A stretch of 64,000 nucleotides of DNA, from positions 400,001 through 464,000 of the forward strand of contig CAUYUJ010020549.1 in the NCBI GenBank assembly GCA_963575745.1. The letters are read 5' to 3'. The notes below the pieces were generated by a model. That model did not search any database. It was not told where the DNA came from and was given only the letters and a program-made list of their open reading frames with translations. Positions 49,001-59,438 of the stretch are shown here, one piece after another; the stretch's first letter is position 1; every line of letters starts with the position of its first letter. The stretch comes from Prorocentrum cordatum. Taxonomy: Eukaryota > Sar > Dinophyceae > Prorocentrales > Prorocentraceae. The position numbers were made by a program, and so were the translations under genes.

Positions 49001-51852
49001 GCGGCCTCAAGAGATCGGTTATGCATGGGTGCAAGTGCCTGGGCATGCCAGACCACCAGCTGCAGCAGGTAAGGAGAGCGGCAGGTCATTTGCTTCCAGG
49101 TTCGAGAGGAGCCAAGAGCCTCACCTTGCAGTTGGCGGTGCTGAAGGAGGACCCCACCGAGGAGGCCACACTGGCGCCAGTGGTCAGGTGGGCGAGGGCC
49201 GTCTGGGAGCAGGCCGTGGCAGGAGACCTGAGAGTGCTCGGTGCAGGGGACCAGGGGCAGGCGCAGTCCTGTCGCCAGCAGGCCTTCTGTCCTGAGGAGG
49301 GTGCTAGGCTCAGGGATGCCCTTGGTGTCTGGACGGCTTTGTGGATCAAGGATCTGAGGGGCGAGAAGCACCAGCGGCAGGAGGACTGGAGCCAGTGGAG
49401 TGTTCCCTTGGTTGCAGAGTACCTGCAGGAGGCAGCGCAGGCAGGCCTCCGCAGTGAACTCAGGAGGGAGGCGGCTGCCAAGGCCACAGGTGGAAGCTTG
49501 CCCCAGGAGGAGGCTCAGGAGGCGGAGTGTCTTGCTGCAGAGGTGTGTCGGCGTGCGTGGCGGAGGGCGTGCTGGAGAAGGCGTGCTGTCTTCCGTTACC
49601 TCGACGCGCTCGACGATGATTGCCGCGCCCAGGTCATCTCGCAGTGCAGGCAAGAGCAGGTCGCGCTGCAGAAGGTGGTGCGGCGGCTGCTGGAGTCGAG
49701 AAGGGCGCAATGTCCTAGGGAGGCAAGCGAAGGAGGCATGCAGGAAGAGGAAGGCTACCTTGGCGTCGGCACCATTGAGAGCCTGGTCGAGCTGCTGCTG
49801 GTGGCGGGCAGCCAAATGGAGATCGCGGAGGACAAGATAAGCAGGAGGACGAGTGTCGGCAGTGAGGCAGTCCTTCTGAGCGAGCAGATGAGCAACGCGA
49901 GGAGGCAGCAGCAGAAGGAGGTGGGCATGAGCCCGCAGTGGGCCAAGGTCAAAGGACCCGCGGGGGCGGTCATCATGTCACTGAGGAGAGCGAGGTGGAC
50001 CTGGCCGTCGTGGACGGTCTACTGCACTATGGACGGCGAGATGGTGGACCTCACGGCGGTGTGCCCCACTGACGGCGGGGCGCTCCTCAGGGCTGACCTG
50101 CGCAAGGTGCTGTGGGAGCAGTGGACGGCGCAGCAGCCAGGCATGGAGAGCCTAGCTCCAGGCCCGAGGCTCCCGCCAGTGGCGGCGCAGCTGGCCGCGC
50201 GGGCTTTCCCTGCGCATGCGAAGCGGGCGGCTAGGAAGGTGGTGCTGGCAGGGGCCTGGACCATGAACAGGCTCGCCGAGGTCAGCATCACGCCGACCGA
50301 CATCTGTATGGGGTGTGGGCTGGCGGTCGGCACCCCGCATCATCGTTTCTTTCGGTGCCCCGCGCTGCTAGAGGTCAGGAGGCGAGCGCAGGCGGAGTGG
50401 CAGCACGCTGCGGAGCAGCAGGAGGATAGCTTGCTCTGGACGCGCGGGCTGGTGCGAGACCCCTCGGCGGACTGGGCCCACAGGACGGTCGACGAGGCGG
50501 ATTTCCACTGCGACGTCCTCCAGGGGACCGACGCCCTCCTGTCGGGCGACATCGTGTGCGACGGCTCCAAGCTGGGCACCAGTTGCTGGGCGCAGGCGGG
50601 GTGGGCCGCGATGGCCATGGACGCGGGAGGCGCCCCCACGGTGCAGCTCTGGGGCCCCCTGCCATGCCGATTCAAGGAGCAGAAGACGGTCAAGAGGGCC
50701 GAGATGTGGGCCTTCTTGAAGACCTTGGAGACGGTGCTGCCGCCGTGCAGGATCTTCACGGACCACCAGGGCATCCTTGGCGGCATCAGGAGGGGGCCGA
50801 GGTGGTGCTTAAGCTGGGGAAGGCCGCACGCGGACGTCTGGAGGAGGATCTGGCACAAGATCGCGGACGTGGGGCTTGAGCCAGAGTGGGTGATGCACGT
50901 GAAGGCCCACAGGTCCAGAGCGGCCATCAGCAGGCTCGAGGGCTTGGCGCAGCAAGTGGCCAGGGGCAATGAGGCGGTGGACGCCCTGGCCAAGCGTGGG
51001 GCCGCGGAGGACTTCGGGTACGGCAGGGAGCAGACTCTGGAGAGCCTGGATGAGAAGGTGAAGTGGGCCATCCAGAACATCGGCTGGTGGTACCAGGAGA
51101 TGAAGGAAGGGTGGCCCGACGTGCCGCCCAGGACGGGGCCGAGCAGAAGGAGGAAGCAGCAGAGGCCCCACTTCAGCCTCACGAGGCACGAGGTCGAGGT
51201 GTGTGGAGCTTGGCTGGTGTGCACGCGGTGCGGCAAGCGTGCAGCTTCGGCCAGGATGAGGAAGAAGCTGTGGGCCTCCGCTTGCGCACCCCCTCCCTGG
51301 CAGGCGGTGGGCCACCAGTCCAGCGAGGAGAGGGGCTCGCTGGAGGCTAGAGTGGGAGCCGCATGCGCACGGAGGCAGAGGGCGGCAAGGCAGGAGGCAT
51401 CCACGGCTGCAGGGCGTGGGGCTGGCGGCGCCTTGGGGGCGGCGGCGGCCTGCGCCGGCGTGGCGGTGGCGGCGGCAGCTGCAGGCGAAGGCGATGGAGA
51501 TGACGGCAGCGCTGCAGGGAGGTCACCTCGGAGGTCGAGGTCGCCTCGGAGATGCAGGGAGGCGGCGGACGTGCCTGTCCTCGAGGGCCCGCCGAGCGCT
51601 GAGGAGGACCTCAGGAGGGCGCATGTCGTGGAGGTCGTCGGCCCCTACGTCGTCTGCCGCGTGTGCGGGGCCCACTCGGCGGTGAGGAGGGCCAGCTTGG
51701 GCCGCGCCTGCCCTGGGCCCCTGCCGCCGCGAGGGGCCGACGGAGGAGCGGACTCCAGGAGGGAGAGGCGGGACCGCATCCTCCGCGGCTGCCACCCGCA
51801 GACGGGCAGGCCGCTCCCCGCCGAGATGGTGCCCACGAGGAGAGGTGGGTGA
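46039..51852 (+). CDS. LINE-2 ORF2: endonuclease/reverse transcriptase/RNase H
   Basis: 1,937 residues counted from the first ATG after the ORF1 stop (46039); the same frame is open from 44650. APE endonuclease at about residues 105-335: WTFNGSGW, FQEHRL (Glu), AGVGIAV, CGDFQNAP (Asp, Asn), TIDYFVVS (Asp), APHKPV (His). RT at about 685-960: VIFFLIPKS, motif A AILDLVKAFERV (770) and motif C MYVDD (863). The finger CMGC-x8-H-x4-C is near 1423. RNase H at about 1505-1655: VCDGSKLG, KRAEMWAF, FTDHQG and GNEAVDALAK. Two C-terminal ribbons follow (VCTRCGKRA...C near 1722; VCRVCGAHS...C near 1866). Every catalytic motif I can check is present, so the copy may be competent. Confidence 0.9.
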   Translation: MDGECGERAAAGASQRAGSVARSTPAGPVRGPWPAALARSEHGALRAGSVARSTPAGPSRGLVPAATARSQGADSDQWRGYARVLHDNRMMRHLVDKANDDKQVVVVWTFNGSGWGAIREKLLEKKVGQQKHIYAFQEHRLKEDQWAGVTHSLRQSGYQVGGAVAVPTLGPMGEPGTSAGVGIAVPNRIGMAYVCGQTSWDWSPRGSPGRAAAAWVAVGRGGIVVATVYLWTAEQMSRRNRGLMDHVLGKLHELNMPWVLCGDFQNAPAVLAGLDSIKLIGATLVAPSAASGTCRSASGCSTIDYFVVSRELAGQVRKVAIHESWPSAPHKPVGITLDLRPQERKERILITPKKLEGITIGCAPEPPVYDEVGVFNDVTVATRTWASFIGKLEREAFALRGLEWHPRHECAGRADPPRWKERAILRGGGNHPAPQGDALWWRWLARSLQTLAGYYERLRSSSGSARARQEWGMIASDLEERFRSVSHEFRCELVGEEKERWRERCTLLAKGRWRGADQKASLDAMILEAKERSKRVDQDLINERRRQWAAKLEEAAKGAAGGLHRISKPVDIWRPRRASTPQASADPLRAAEAALGEWNAVWKVNDPMQEQERRWETEPRQELPEFTESDLAKLKKVARTFKKKTAQGVDRWHPAMLQGASDAAHWTLLQILREVERTLVWPQHAATVIFFLIPKSVAVDRAIGLLPTLVRVWEIMREPYMIEWAKANQRSWDCTAFGKAAEDAAWEVLLANEGDEVQDSDPRTLATVTAILDLVKAFERVSLHVLWERGKAMGFNTGVLAVVCSYFAMARRVNTGEAISEETRTVATIIAGSKFSVGFLKMVIQDTIDGLVVEYPLVQWRMYVDDLCLKQRGAQQWIVDSFPSVVDDSVDGFAALGLEFSLGDQGKGAVMASAKWLRQALKQDAAESGLPLVLACPYLGVDVVAHGTAAKNKSGKRFKRMRNRVARLKGLKGSGKGVTRGIGLVYKCGLKRSVMHGCKCLGMPDHQLQQVRRAAGHLLPGSRGAKSLTLQLAVLKEDPTEEATLAPVVRWARAVWEQAVAGDLRVLGAGDQGQAQSCRQQAFCPEEGARLRDALGVWTALWIKDLRGEKHQRQEDWSQWSVPLVAEYLQEAAQAGLRSELRREAAAKATGGSLPQEEAQEAECLAAEVCRRAWRRACWRRRAVFRYLDALDDDCRAQVISQCRQEQVALQKVVRRLLESRRAQCPREASEGGMQEEEGYLGVGTIESLVELLLVAGSQMEIAEDKISRRTSVGSEAVLLSEQMSNARRQQQKEVGMSPQWAKVKGPAGAVIMSLRRARWTWPSWTVYCTMDGEMVDLTAVCPTDGGALLRADLRKVLWEQWTAQQPGMESLAPGPRLPPVAAQLAARAFPAHAKRAARKVVLAGAWTMNRLAEVSITPTDICMGCGLAVGTPHHRFFRCPALLEVRRRAQAEWQHAAEQQEDSLLWTRGLVRDPSADWAHRTVDEADFHCDVLQGTDALLSGDIVCDGSKLGTSCWAQAGWAAMAMDAGGAPTVQLWGPLPCRFKEQKTVKRAEMWAFLKTLETVLPPCRIFTDHQGILGGIRRGPRWCLSWGRPHADVWRRIWHKIADVGLEPEWVMHVKAHRSRAAISRLEGLAQQVARGNEAVDALAKRGAAEDFGYGREQTLESLDEKVKWAIQNIGWWYQEMKEGWPDVPPRTGPSRRRKQQRPHFSLTRHEVEVCGAWLVCTRCGKRAASARMRKKLWASACAPPPWQAVGHQSSEERGSLEARVGAACARRQRAARQEASTAAGRGAGGALGAAAACAGVAVAAAAAGEGDGDDGSAAGRSPRRSRSPRRCREAADVPVLEGPPSAEEDLRRAHVVEVVGPYVVCRVCGAHSAVRRASLGRACPGPLPPRGADGGADSRRERRDRILRGCHPQTGRPLPAEMVPTRRGG

Positions 51853-51872
51853 GGCCCGCGGGCCTCGCGGGG

Positions 51873-51894
51873 GCCGCACTGAGCTCAGTGCGGC
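51873..51894 (+). other. Perfect 22-bp palindrome after the LINE-2 ORF2 stop
   Basis: GCCGCACTGAG / CTCAGTGCGGC with no loop, 21 nt downstream of the stop. It would form a strong hairpin in the 3' untranslated region of the element RNA. LINE-1 has a 14-bp palindrome in the same relative position. Confidence 0.8.
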
Positions 51895-51947
51895 AAGCCT
51901 CCAGCGTGGCGGAGTCCGCGGCGCAGGATCTGGGGTGAGAAAAAAAA

Positions 51948-52056
51948 GGCCTCTTGGGGGCCTCTTGGGGGCCTCTTGGGGCCTCTTGGGGGCCTCTTGG
52001 AGGCCTCTTGGGAGGCTCCTGGGGGCCTCTTGGGGCCATCTGGGGGCCTCTTGCGA
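51948..52056. repeat. GGCCTCTTGGGG array, right part (copy R2)
   Basis: Continuation of the array at 44498-44627, displaced by LINE-2. It decays at about 52040 into unique sequence. Confidence 0.93.
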
Positions 52057-53897
52057 CCTCCTCAGAAGCGCAAAGAAACGCTGCCCCCTGAAAAGGACAA
52101 AATGAGCCCACAACCTTCGTAAAATCAATGATTTTGCTATGAAGGAAGATGAGCGCGGCCCCCTCGGGAGGCCAAAATGGGGCCAAAACCCTCGTAACAA
52201 CAATGATTTTGGCTTCACAGACGAGGAGAGGGACCTAAGAGCGTCCCCCGTCGGGGCCAGAATCCTCGGGAGGGTCGTCGTTTTTTGGCCCTCCCAGGAG
52301 TCGAAAAAGACCCCCCTGACCACCCGCCGGAGTCCCTCGCCAGGCCCAGGGGGAGGGGGTAGGGGGAGGGGTAAACCCCTCCCCGAAGGGGAAGAAGGGG
52401 GGTTGAGGACAGAGGGGGCTCCCTAAACCACTCACGCCCTAAAGGGCTGGTGGGATTTAACAGGTCAGTGTGGGGTCTAGCACTGCACTTAGCTGTAGCT
52501 TAAGCTTCGATTTTGGTGCCCACTTCGGGGCGCGCTTCCCCAGACCTTCCAGGCCTCGGAGTTCCGAGCTCTAGCGCGCTCTAGCTTGTGTCCTGGCCGA
52601 ATCAGTGGAGTAATCATATCGTTTCGATGTGTGTAAGGCCTGTAAGTTCGACCGTTCAAAGAAACTGTCGTGCAAAATGCCTCACTCGGGCCTCATGATC
52701 CGTTTCTCGGGTTCCCATCTTCCGATGTGCTTGAAGTCAGGGCCCGATCGGCCGAGTCGGCGGACCTTTCCCCCGATGAACATTTCCTGAAGATCGGTCA
52801 CGACGAGGGTGATCGCTCAGCGAAGTTGGGGGTTGCACGGCACCCCCAGCCCTCCAACGCCGAGTCGGCGAGTCCCGAGTGGCAGCTGAAGGCCGCTCGG
52901 GATGGGTCGCGCCTTGCAGCCGAGCTCCCCCCGTCTTGGCCGCGTCTCGGTCTGAGTGATGTGCCGTTTGTTGCTCCCTTAGTGGCCAGCCGGCGTCGGA
53001 GGCGAGGCCCCAGGTGTGGAGCGCGAGTGGAAGCGGTGCAAGACTCTGTAGGTGCAGCAAATGCCTCAGGTTTCGCAGGCGGGCCTCCCACCCCCCAAAT
53101 GCGGGGTGTGCGGAAGAGCTGTCTCTCGGCGTTCGTTCAGTGTCTGCTCGTGGCCACCGATCTATAGCTCGGAAGTGTGTTATCGACCAGACACCAATCT
53201 GCATGCCATGTGAGGCATTTAGCACCCTGGGACACCAAGCAGCTCCGTGGAGAGTGCACGCGTCCTCTCGCCAAAGCGGCGCAGTAGTGGTCCAGGGCGA
53301 AGCGTGGTTGGCATCAGAAAGGAGCCATTCGGGTGGAGAGTATTCCCATCTAAGAGTAAGGCTGGTGGTGGACAGGGCGGTCGTCAAAAAAACATCCCCT
53401 CCTTCGACGCCGTTTCCTTCACCATCCCTTGCCCCCCCCCAGCGCCGCCCTCGCGGCTCGACGGCGGCGCGGCGCGCGCGAAGCAGGCCTCGGGCCGAAG
53501 ACCGCCTTCAACATGCTTTGCAAGTTTAGGCGAGCACGGGGGTGGTGTTGGTGTTGTTGCTGTGATATGTTTGTTATTAGGTTGAGGAAACGGATAACAA
53601 AACAATATTAGTCATAAGGATGAGGAGGCACTCGAGGAGGAAGAGGATGTTCCGTCGCGGGGCGCGGCCGGGATCTTCTCGTTGGGGCGCGGGGGCCCGG
53701 GGTCAGCGCTAAGCGCTAAGGGGGGGTCAGCCAGCGCCGAGGTGGCGGCTGATCCGGGTCAGCGCTGTCCTGGGTCCGCCCGTCCCCGGCGTGGGCTCGT
53801 GGTGTACGTCCTGCGATTCGGTTCGGGGCGCACGTTTGCTCTTAGCCTAGCCTGGGCGCCAACGCGGGTTCTGCTGCATCCCATTTGGCTGATTCCG
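52057..53897. other. No recognisable gene; diverged 80-bp duplication at the start
   Basis: At about 52095-52235 two diverged tandem copies of an 80-bp unit (AATGATTTTG and CTCGGGAGGCC/CTCGTAA recur). The rest is unique GC-rich sequence; frames of up to about 215 codons overlap on both strands without domains. Confidence 0.4.
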
Positions 53898-53917
53898 ACA
53901 CACACACACACACACAC
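53898..53917. repeat. (CA)n microsatellite
   Basis: About 10 CA units. Confidence 0.95.
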
Positions 53918-54285
53918 TGGCAGGTTCAGAGCACGCGCGCCCGCTGCGAAGAGGTCGCGCACGCACCCCCTTCAAAGTGCGTCTTCTTTGTAGAGCAGGC
54001 GGGGCGAGGTCTGTGGACATGATAGGGGGCCGAGGTGGGGACGAATTGTGACGAGGGGGGCGACGTCAAGGAATAGGATGATTCGGTCCTCCACCCCCGT
54101 GTCCTCCATTCTTCTGCCCACGCATTAGCGCTGGTCTCGAAGTACCGTCGCCGGTAATGCTTGTTCCTCAACTGCTCCTCCACCCCCTCCTCCTCATGAG
54201 GAAGATGATGGTGAAGAGGTGGAAGGGGTGGAGGCAGAGGGGCTTGAGGGAGAGGTGGAAGTCTTATCCTCGAAGCTCGAATCGC

Positions 54286-54364
54286 GAGGAGGAGGAGGAG
54301 GAGGAGGAGGAGGACGACAACGGAAAGGAGGAGGAGGAGGAGGAGGAGGAGGAGCAGGAGGATT
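54286..54364. repeat. (GGA)n microsatellite
   Basis: GGA triplets interrupted by ACGACAACGGAAA. Confidence 0.93.
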
Positions 54365-54716
54365 GGAAGTGTTCGGAAATGAGGGTCGAGGGAGGCCGGG
54401 CGGCCGCTTACTGCAGAAGGCCCAGGGGCCCCACGGCTCCGCCCCGCGGCCCGCAGCAGGGGGCCGGTCAGAGGCAACGGTGACCCTCGGAGGCTCCCTG
54501 AGGCCGCCAGGCGTCCAAACAGACTGGGCCACCGCCGGGGGCGCAGAGAGAGCCGCGCTGCGCGCGACGCGGTCGGGGCCGCCGAGCTGGCTCTCTCGAG
54601 TGGGCGGCGCGAGGTCGCGAAGACCGCCGCGCGTCGGGGGGCGCGATGTGCGAAGGCAGGTGGCATCTGCACGGGAGTGCGGCGCCACCGCACGCCCTGT
54701 TCGCCTCCAGGGTGCC

Positions 54717-54775
54717 CTCCTCCTCCTCCTCCTCCTCCTCCTCCTCCTCCTCCTCCTCCTCCTCCTCCTCCTCCC
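54717..54775. repeat. (TCC)n microsatellite
   Basis: About 19 TCC triplets. Confidence 0.96.
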
Positions 54776-57107
54776 TCAAACAAATTGGGCTCGAGCATTT
54801 CGCCCGAGCCCGATCCCTGTACCTTCATCGGGCTGGGTTTCTCGGGTTTCGATGGTCTTGCAGTGGAAGGCGTGACGTTCACGCACCAAAAGTCGATGGA
54901 CGTCCTAGGATCTCAGGGTTGGGTTTCTCGTGGAAGGTTTCTTGTGGACTTGGCCTCCACTGTAGAGTAGGACCGACCATGGCGAGAACCCCCGACCTTC
55001 GAGCCTCGGGGAGGCCCCAGCCGCCGCCGACGTCTCAGCAGGGCCCTCCTCCGAGCAGCCAGTTCGGACCGCAGGGTGGAGCTCCCAGCTCTCCAAGCCG
55101 AGCAGGGAGGAGGAGGGAGGCGGGGCTGCCGGGAACGCGAGGTCCGTTGAGAGGATGATTGCGTGGATGCAGCGGGAGAAGAAGTGGCGGGAAAAGCTGC
55201 CGTGCGCGGCCCAGGATCGCCGCGCTCGCCCCCCGCCCTGCTTCTGTCGTCGTCCTCGTCCTTGTCCTCTTCGTCGTGTCATCCTCATCCGCGCCCTTCT
55301 CCTTGATGGCACCCTCCTCGGTATCCTTCTCGCCGTCCGCCCGCCCTCCTCCACCTTGACACCCTCCTCGGCAGGCCGAGGAGGCCGTGGAAAGCACGCT
55401 GAGTCCGTGCGAGGGTGGCTTCGCGGGCACACGTTGATCTGACGTGAGCCTGCAGCTCAATGCGCTGTCTTGTGGACAGAGTGCCCTGCGTACCCAGCGT
55501 TTGCCGCAGGGCTTGGCCGGGGAGGCTCGGTCGGGTTGTGTCGGGGTTGGCCAGATCTGTTAGCGAGGTCTGGCTGGAGGTGGGCCCGGGGTGATCCGTC
55601 ACTGGGTGGTTCTTTCCATCGGATGCAGCAATAATCCCCCCCTTGCAAGGCCCTTGCTGTCGGCAGGTGCACAGGCCCCGCGGGCGGCGATGTGTTGTGG
55701 ATCACCCGCGCCGCTCGATGGCGTGTCACCCGGTGAGCGCGGGCCACGCGGCGCGTACGAGCGGGAGCAGACTCGCACGGCGCAGCGTGGTGGGTTTCAG
55801 AGCGTTGGCGACCGCCGATCCGCCTTGTCGATGCTATTCAGGGCTCTCTTCCCGTGTCCGCCGACGCGTGGCACAGGGGACCTGGGAACTCCAACGACGG
55901 CCCCCTCGTGCTGTGCGCAGTCGGGAACATGGAGCTGCGCACACTGGAGAAGGAGGTGGCAGATGAGCAGGGGGGAAAAATGAGGAAGAGGCTCGCGCTC
56001 CCCGCGGCCTTCGTGATGCCGAGGTGGCGAGGGCATTTTACACGAAGACCCACTTAACAAAGAGGATGACATTTGATGACGATACCTCCTCCGCCTGGTT
56101 GTTTCCCTCACGTCCCAGCCTCCAGCAATCCCGCCCAACTTGAGGTGATCGTTGTACGTCTCGTCGGCCACGCCTGGCCCTGTCTTGAGGGAGGGTCATC
56201 AACCTATGTTGATATGTTCTTCGGAGTCGTCCTCGTCCTTTCCCTCCTTTCCCTGCTCTTCGTCTTCACGTCGGTCCCAATTTTTCTGTTTCTCCGCCTG
56301 CTCTCTCATATCGTTTCTACCTCCTGTTCCTGGGCACCCAGGCTTGCGCTGGGAAGATGCTGTGCGAGCGAGTTGTCGGCTTCTCTGATCTTGATCTGCT
56401 CAGGTTCCTCGTCTTCCCCCCCCGCAGTTATTCCCTCCTTCACCCCTCCCGCCGTCCATTCCTCGTCCATCGATCTCGAGTTGCCTTTCCGATTCGTGCG
56501 AGGAGTACATGAAACGCTTCTTGACGGTGAAGGCAGTGTTTTGGCACCACATTGTCTTCGACCCCTGGCGGGGAGGGTACGGTCTGTATCCGTGAGAACT
56601 TTGATGAGGTCCGTCGCGTTCGTGACTCGTCCGTGAGTTCTAGTGCCATCCCTTCCTGATGCTACTCTTCACGGGCCTTGTTTATCGTTTTGCCAGCGTT
56701 TGCTCTCGATTGCGAGCTGGGATCATTTCGTGCGCCAGCTGCTTCAGGTGGCCTCGTTTCCCTTTCGCTCCTCACTCGCGCGGGGCGTGTCTGTTTAAAT
56801 GACTGTGACCTTGCGGCCCGCGTCGTGTACGCTTTTAGCTCGCTCCAGGTTTTCAAATTCTCCGTACCAATAGAAAGTTTCGCCCTTCAAGCAGCGCACT
56901 GGGTCGCAAGCGCGGGGCAACTGTCGCTGGCTGCGCTAGCAGTGATTTGCACAGACCACTTGGTGTGTGGGCATAAGAAGGTCTGTGACTCATCAGAGCA
57001 GGGTCGCACTGGTATCTGCACGCTCGCCTTCTCTCCCTATTGGTTATTGTTTTCTATGCATCCCCTTCTCATTCGATGCATAACACCACATACAGCTTTG
57101 TGCAAAT
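54776..57107. other. No recognisable gene
   Basis: About 2.3 kb of mostly unique sequence. Open frames (up to about 190 codons) are Pro/Arg/Ser-rich or hydrophobic without conserved motifs, and overlap on both strands. No RNA gene, spliced leader or element end was recognised. Confidence 0.4.
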
Positions 57108-58000
57108 ACGTATGTGTGTATACATAGATACATGCGTACATACGTACGTGCGTGCGTACATACTTACATACGTCCAGCTACACATACAGGCATCCATCCG
57201 CGCGCACATACACGCATACATACAAACGCACATACATCCAGACATGCAGACGTACGTGACTGTATACATACATAATTTTATACGTATTTGCACATGTGCA
57301 TACATGCACACCCATATATGCACACATACACACATTTAGATTTACACCTACACACATACATACATATGCACGCATTCACACACACACACTTATACACACC
57401 TATATATGCATACATACATACACGCCCATGCACACATACACACATGCATATACGCATACATACACACATGTGCATGCATGCATGTACACATACAGTTCTG
57501 TACACATACGTATACATATACAATCCTAAACACTGCACGCACACATACATACATACATACATACATACATACATACATACATACATACATAAATACTTAC
57601 ACACATGCATACATGCATACGCACATACATACATACACATACATACATACATAACATACATGCACCATACACCTGTACATGGATACACATGTGTAAACAT
57701 ATCTATGCACGCGCACAACAATGTATGCATGTATACATCCACACATACATACACGCATACGTGTACACATGAATACATACACGCATACATCCATACATAC
57801 ATGCATGCACGCATTCATACACACATGCATACAAACATGCATACCCATACATACATACCTACACACATAGACACATACATACATCCATACATACATACGG
57901 ACATTCAGACAGGCAGACAGACAGACCGACAGACAGGCAGACAGACACACAGACATACATACAGACAGACAGACAGACCAACAGACAGACATACGCACAT
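57108..58000. repeat. CATA/TACA tetranucleotide microsatellite
   Basis: About 900 bp of CATA, CACA and CAGA words including pure (CATA)n at 57545-57590 and a CAGA-rich end (57900-57980). Long frames here are His/Thr/Tyr or Met/Cys/Val artefacts. Confidence 0.95.
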
Positions 58001-58204
58001 GTGTATATATATGTACGTATATATAAGTATAGTCAACGGAGGAGAGGACCTGGGCGTTTACTAAACAGCCCTGCCCTGTTCGATTCCTTCTGTGGGTGCG
58101 TTTGCTAAACGGCTTCGCGTGTCGGGGTGGTTCTTATCGGGTTGGATTTTCTGCCCTCTACTTAAGCTGCGTTGCAGAGACACCAGACGACTTCGAGATG
58201 ACCT

Positions 58205-59075
58205 GCGGGGCTTCCGGGCAGCCCAAGGTAGCTTCGAGACGGCCCAAGAGAACTCGACGAGCGCTATCCAGAGCCCAAGAGGCAAACGACATGAATTGAC
58301 CATACGCTTCTCAATGTTTTTGGGATTATCGACTTTCGAGCTTCCGACGCTCCACGACGTCCCAAGAGGCCCCCAAGACCGCCCCAAGACGGCCCAAGAT
58401 GCCCCCAAAAGGGCCCCCAGAGGAGCCAAGAGGGTCTCAAGACGGGTGGCCCAAGACGACCTGAGAGGGTCCCAAGAGGGCACCAAGAGGGGCCCAAGAG
58501 CAGGAGCTCGAAAGGACATTCCTAGCCATCAGTTTGAAGCTGCCCTCAGACGGCCGAAGAGGACTCGACGAGCGCTTCCCGAGAGGCCCCAAGAGGCCGA
58601 GACAACTGATTTGTCGCACGGTTTTCGGTGCTTTCGGGGTTTCCGACTCTTCGAGCTTCGGCGCTCCACGGCGGCCCCCCAAGACCTCCCAGAGACGGGC
58701 CAAGAGCCCCCCAAGAGTCTCCGGAGGCGGCCCAAGGGGGGCCCCAAGCGGCCCAAGAGGCGCCCCAGACGCTCCAAGCTGGCCCCAAGAGGGGCCCGAG
58801 AGCAGACTCCCGAAGCGATGATTCGAGCCTTCCGTTCTAAGATGCCCCCAGGCGGCCCAAGAAGAGCTTCTGGGGCTCCACGACGTCTCCAGAGGCCCCC
58901 AAGGCCGCCCCGAGACTGCCCAAGAGATCCCCAAGAGGGCCCCAAGACCGCCCCGAGGCTGCCCAAGAGATCCCCAGGAGGGCCCCAAGACGGCCCAAGA
59001 GAACCCCAAGATTGCCCTAGAAGCGCCCAAGACGCCCCAAGAGAGCTCCGAGACGGCCCGAGAGGGCTTCAAATT
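58205..59075 (-). repeat. GGCC/CCCAAGA dispersed repeat, copy R3
   Basis: About three ~300-bp units in the opposite orientation to R1. Each has CTCGACGAGCGCT, then a unique core (TTTTTGGGATTATCGACTTTCGAGCTTCCGACGCTCCA at 58316 on, and a related core at 58620 on), then CCCAAGACGGCCC-type 12-15-bp arrays. The core also occurs in R1. The 328-codon plus frame across it is a low-complexity artefact. Confidence 0.75.
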
Positions 59076-59369
59076 TAACACAAGTTTGAAGCAAGCCGCT
59101 TCCTCGTCAACGACGGCGCTGTGTCAAAGTTCTGCCGAATTGTTGGGGCTCTGGAGCCGGTCTGGGAGCCCCTGCCAGGCTGTCCTCCAGAGCTCTCTTG
59201 GGGGCCTTTTGGGAGCTTCATGAGAGCCCTATAGGAGGCCCCAGGAGGCCTACTCGGGCCCCGGAGGCCCCACGGTTGTCCAGAGTCCGGAGGCCCCCGC
59301 AGGCCCCAGAAGAGCAGAGCGCGCCCCAGAGCATGCAATCGTCCGACACGTCCACGGACGACGACCACG

Positions 59370-59438
59370 AGGAGGAGGAGGACGAGGAGGAGGAGTTGGA
59401 GGAGGAGGAGGAGGAGGAGGAGGAGGAGGAGGACCACC
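59370..59438. repeat. (GAG)n microsatellite
   Basis: GAG triplets with GAC and TTG interruptions. Confidence 0.93.

Larger units (their letters stand above)
44628..51947 (+). mobile_element. LINE-2: full-length, apparently intact non-LTR retrotransposon
   Basis: 7,320 bp from an exact spliced leader at the left edge to A8 at the right edge. It lies inside a GGCCTCTTGGGG array, with the array units resuming right after the A tail. It encodes intact ORF1 and ORF2. The SL-to-A structure shows that a trans-spliced, polyadenylated transcript was the template for this copy. Target duplications cannot be defined because the target is itself repetitive. Confidence 0.92.

Noticed and set aside
56073-56636. 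187-codon frame with a hydrophobic segment, possible membrane protein
   Set aside because: No family resemblance, Ser/Pro-rich remainder, no supporting context.
57100-58060. His/Thr/Tyr-rich and Met/Cys/Val-rich frames
   Set aside because: Produced by CATA/CACA repeats.
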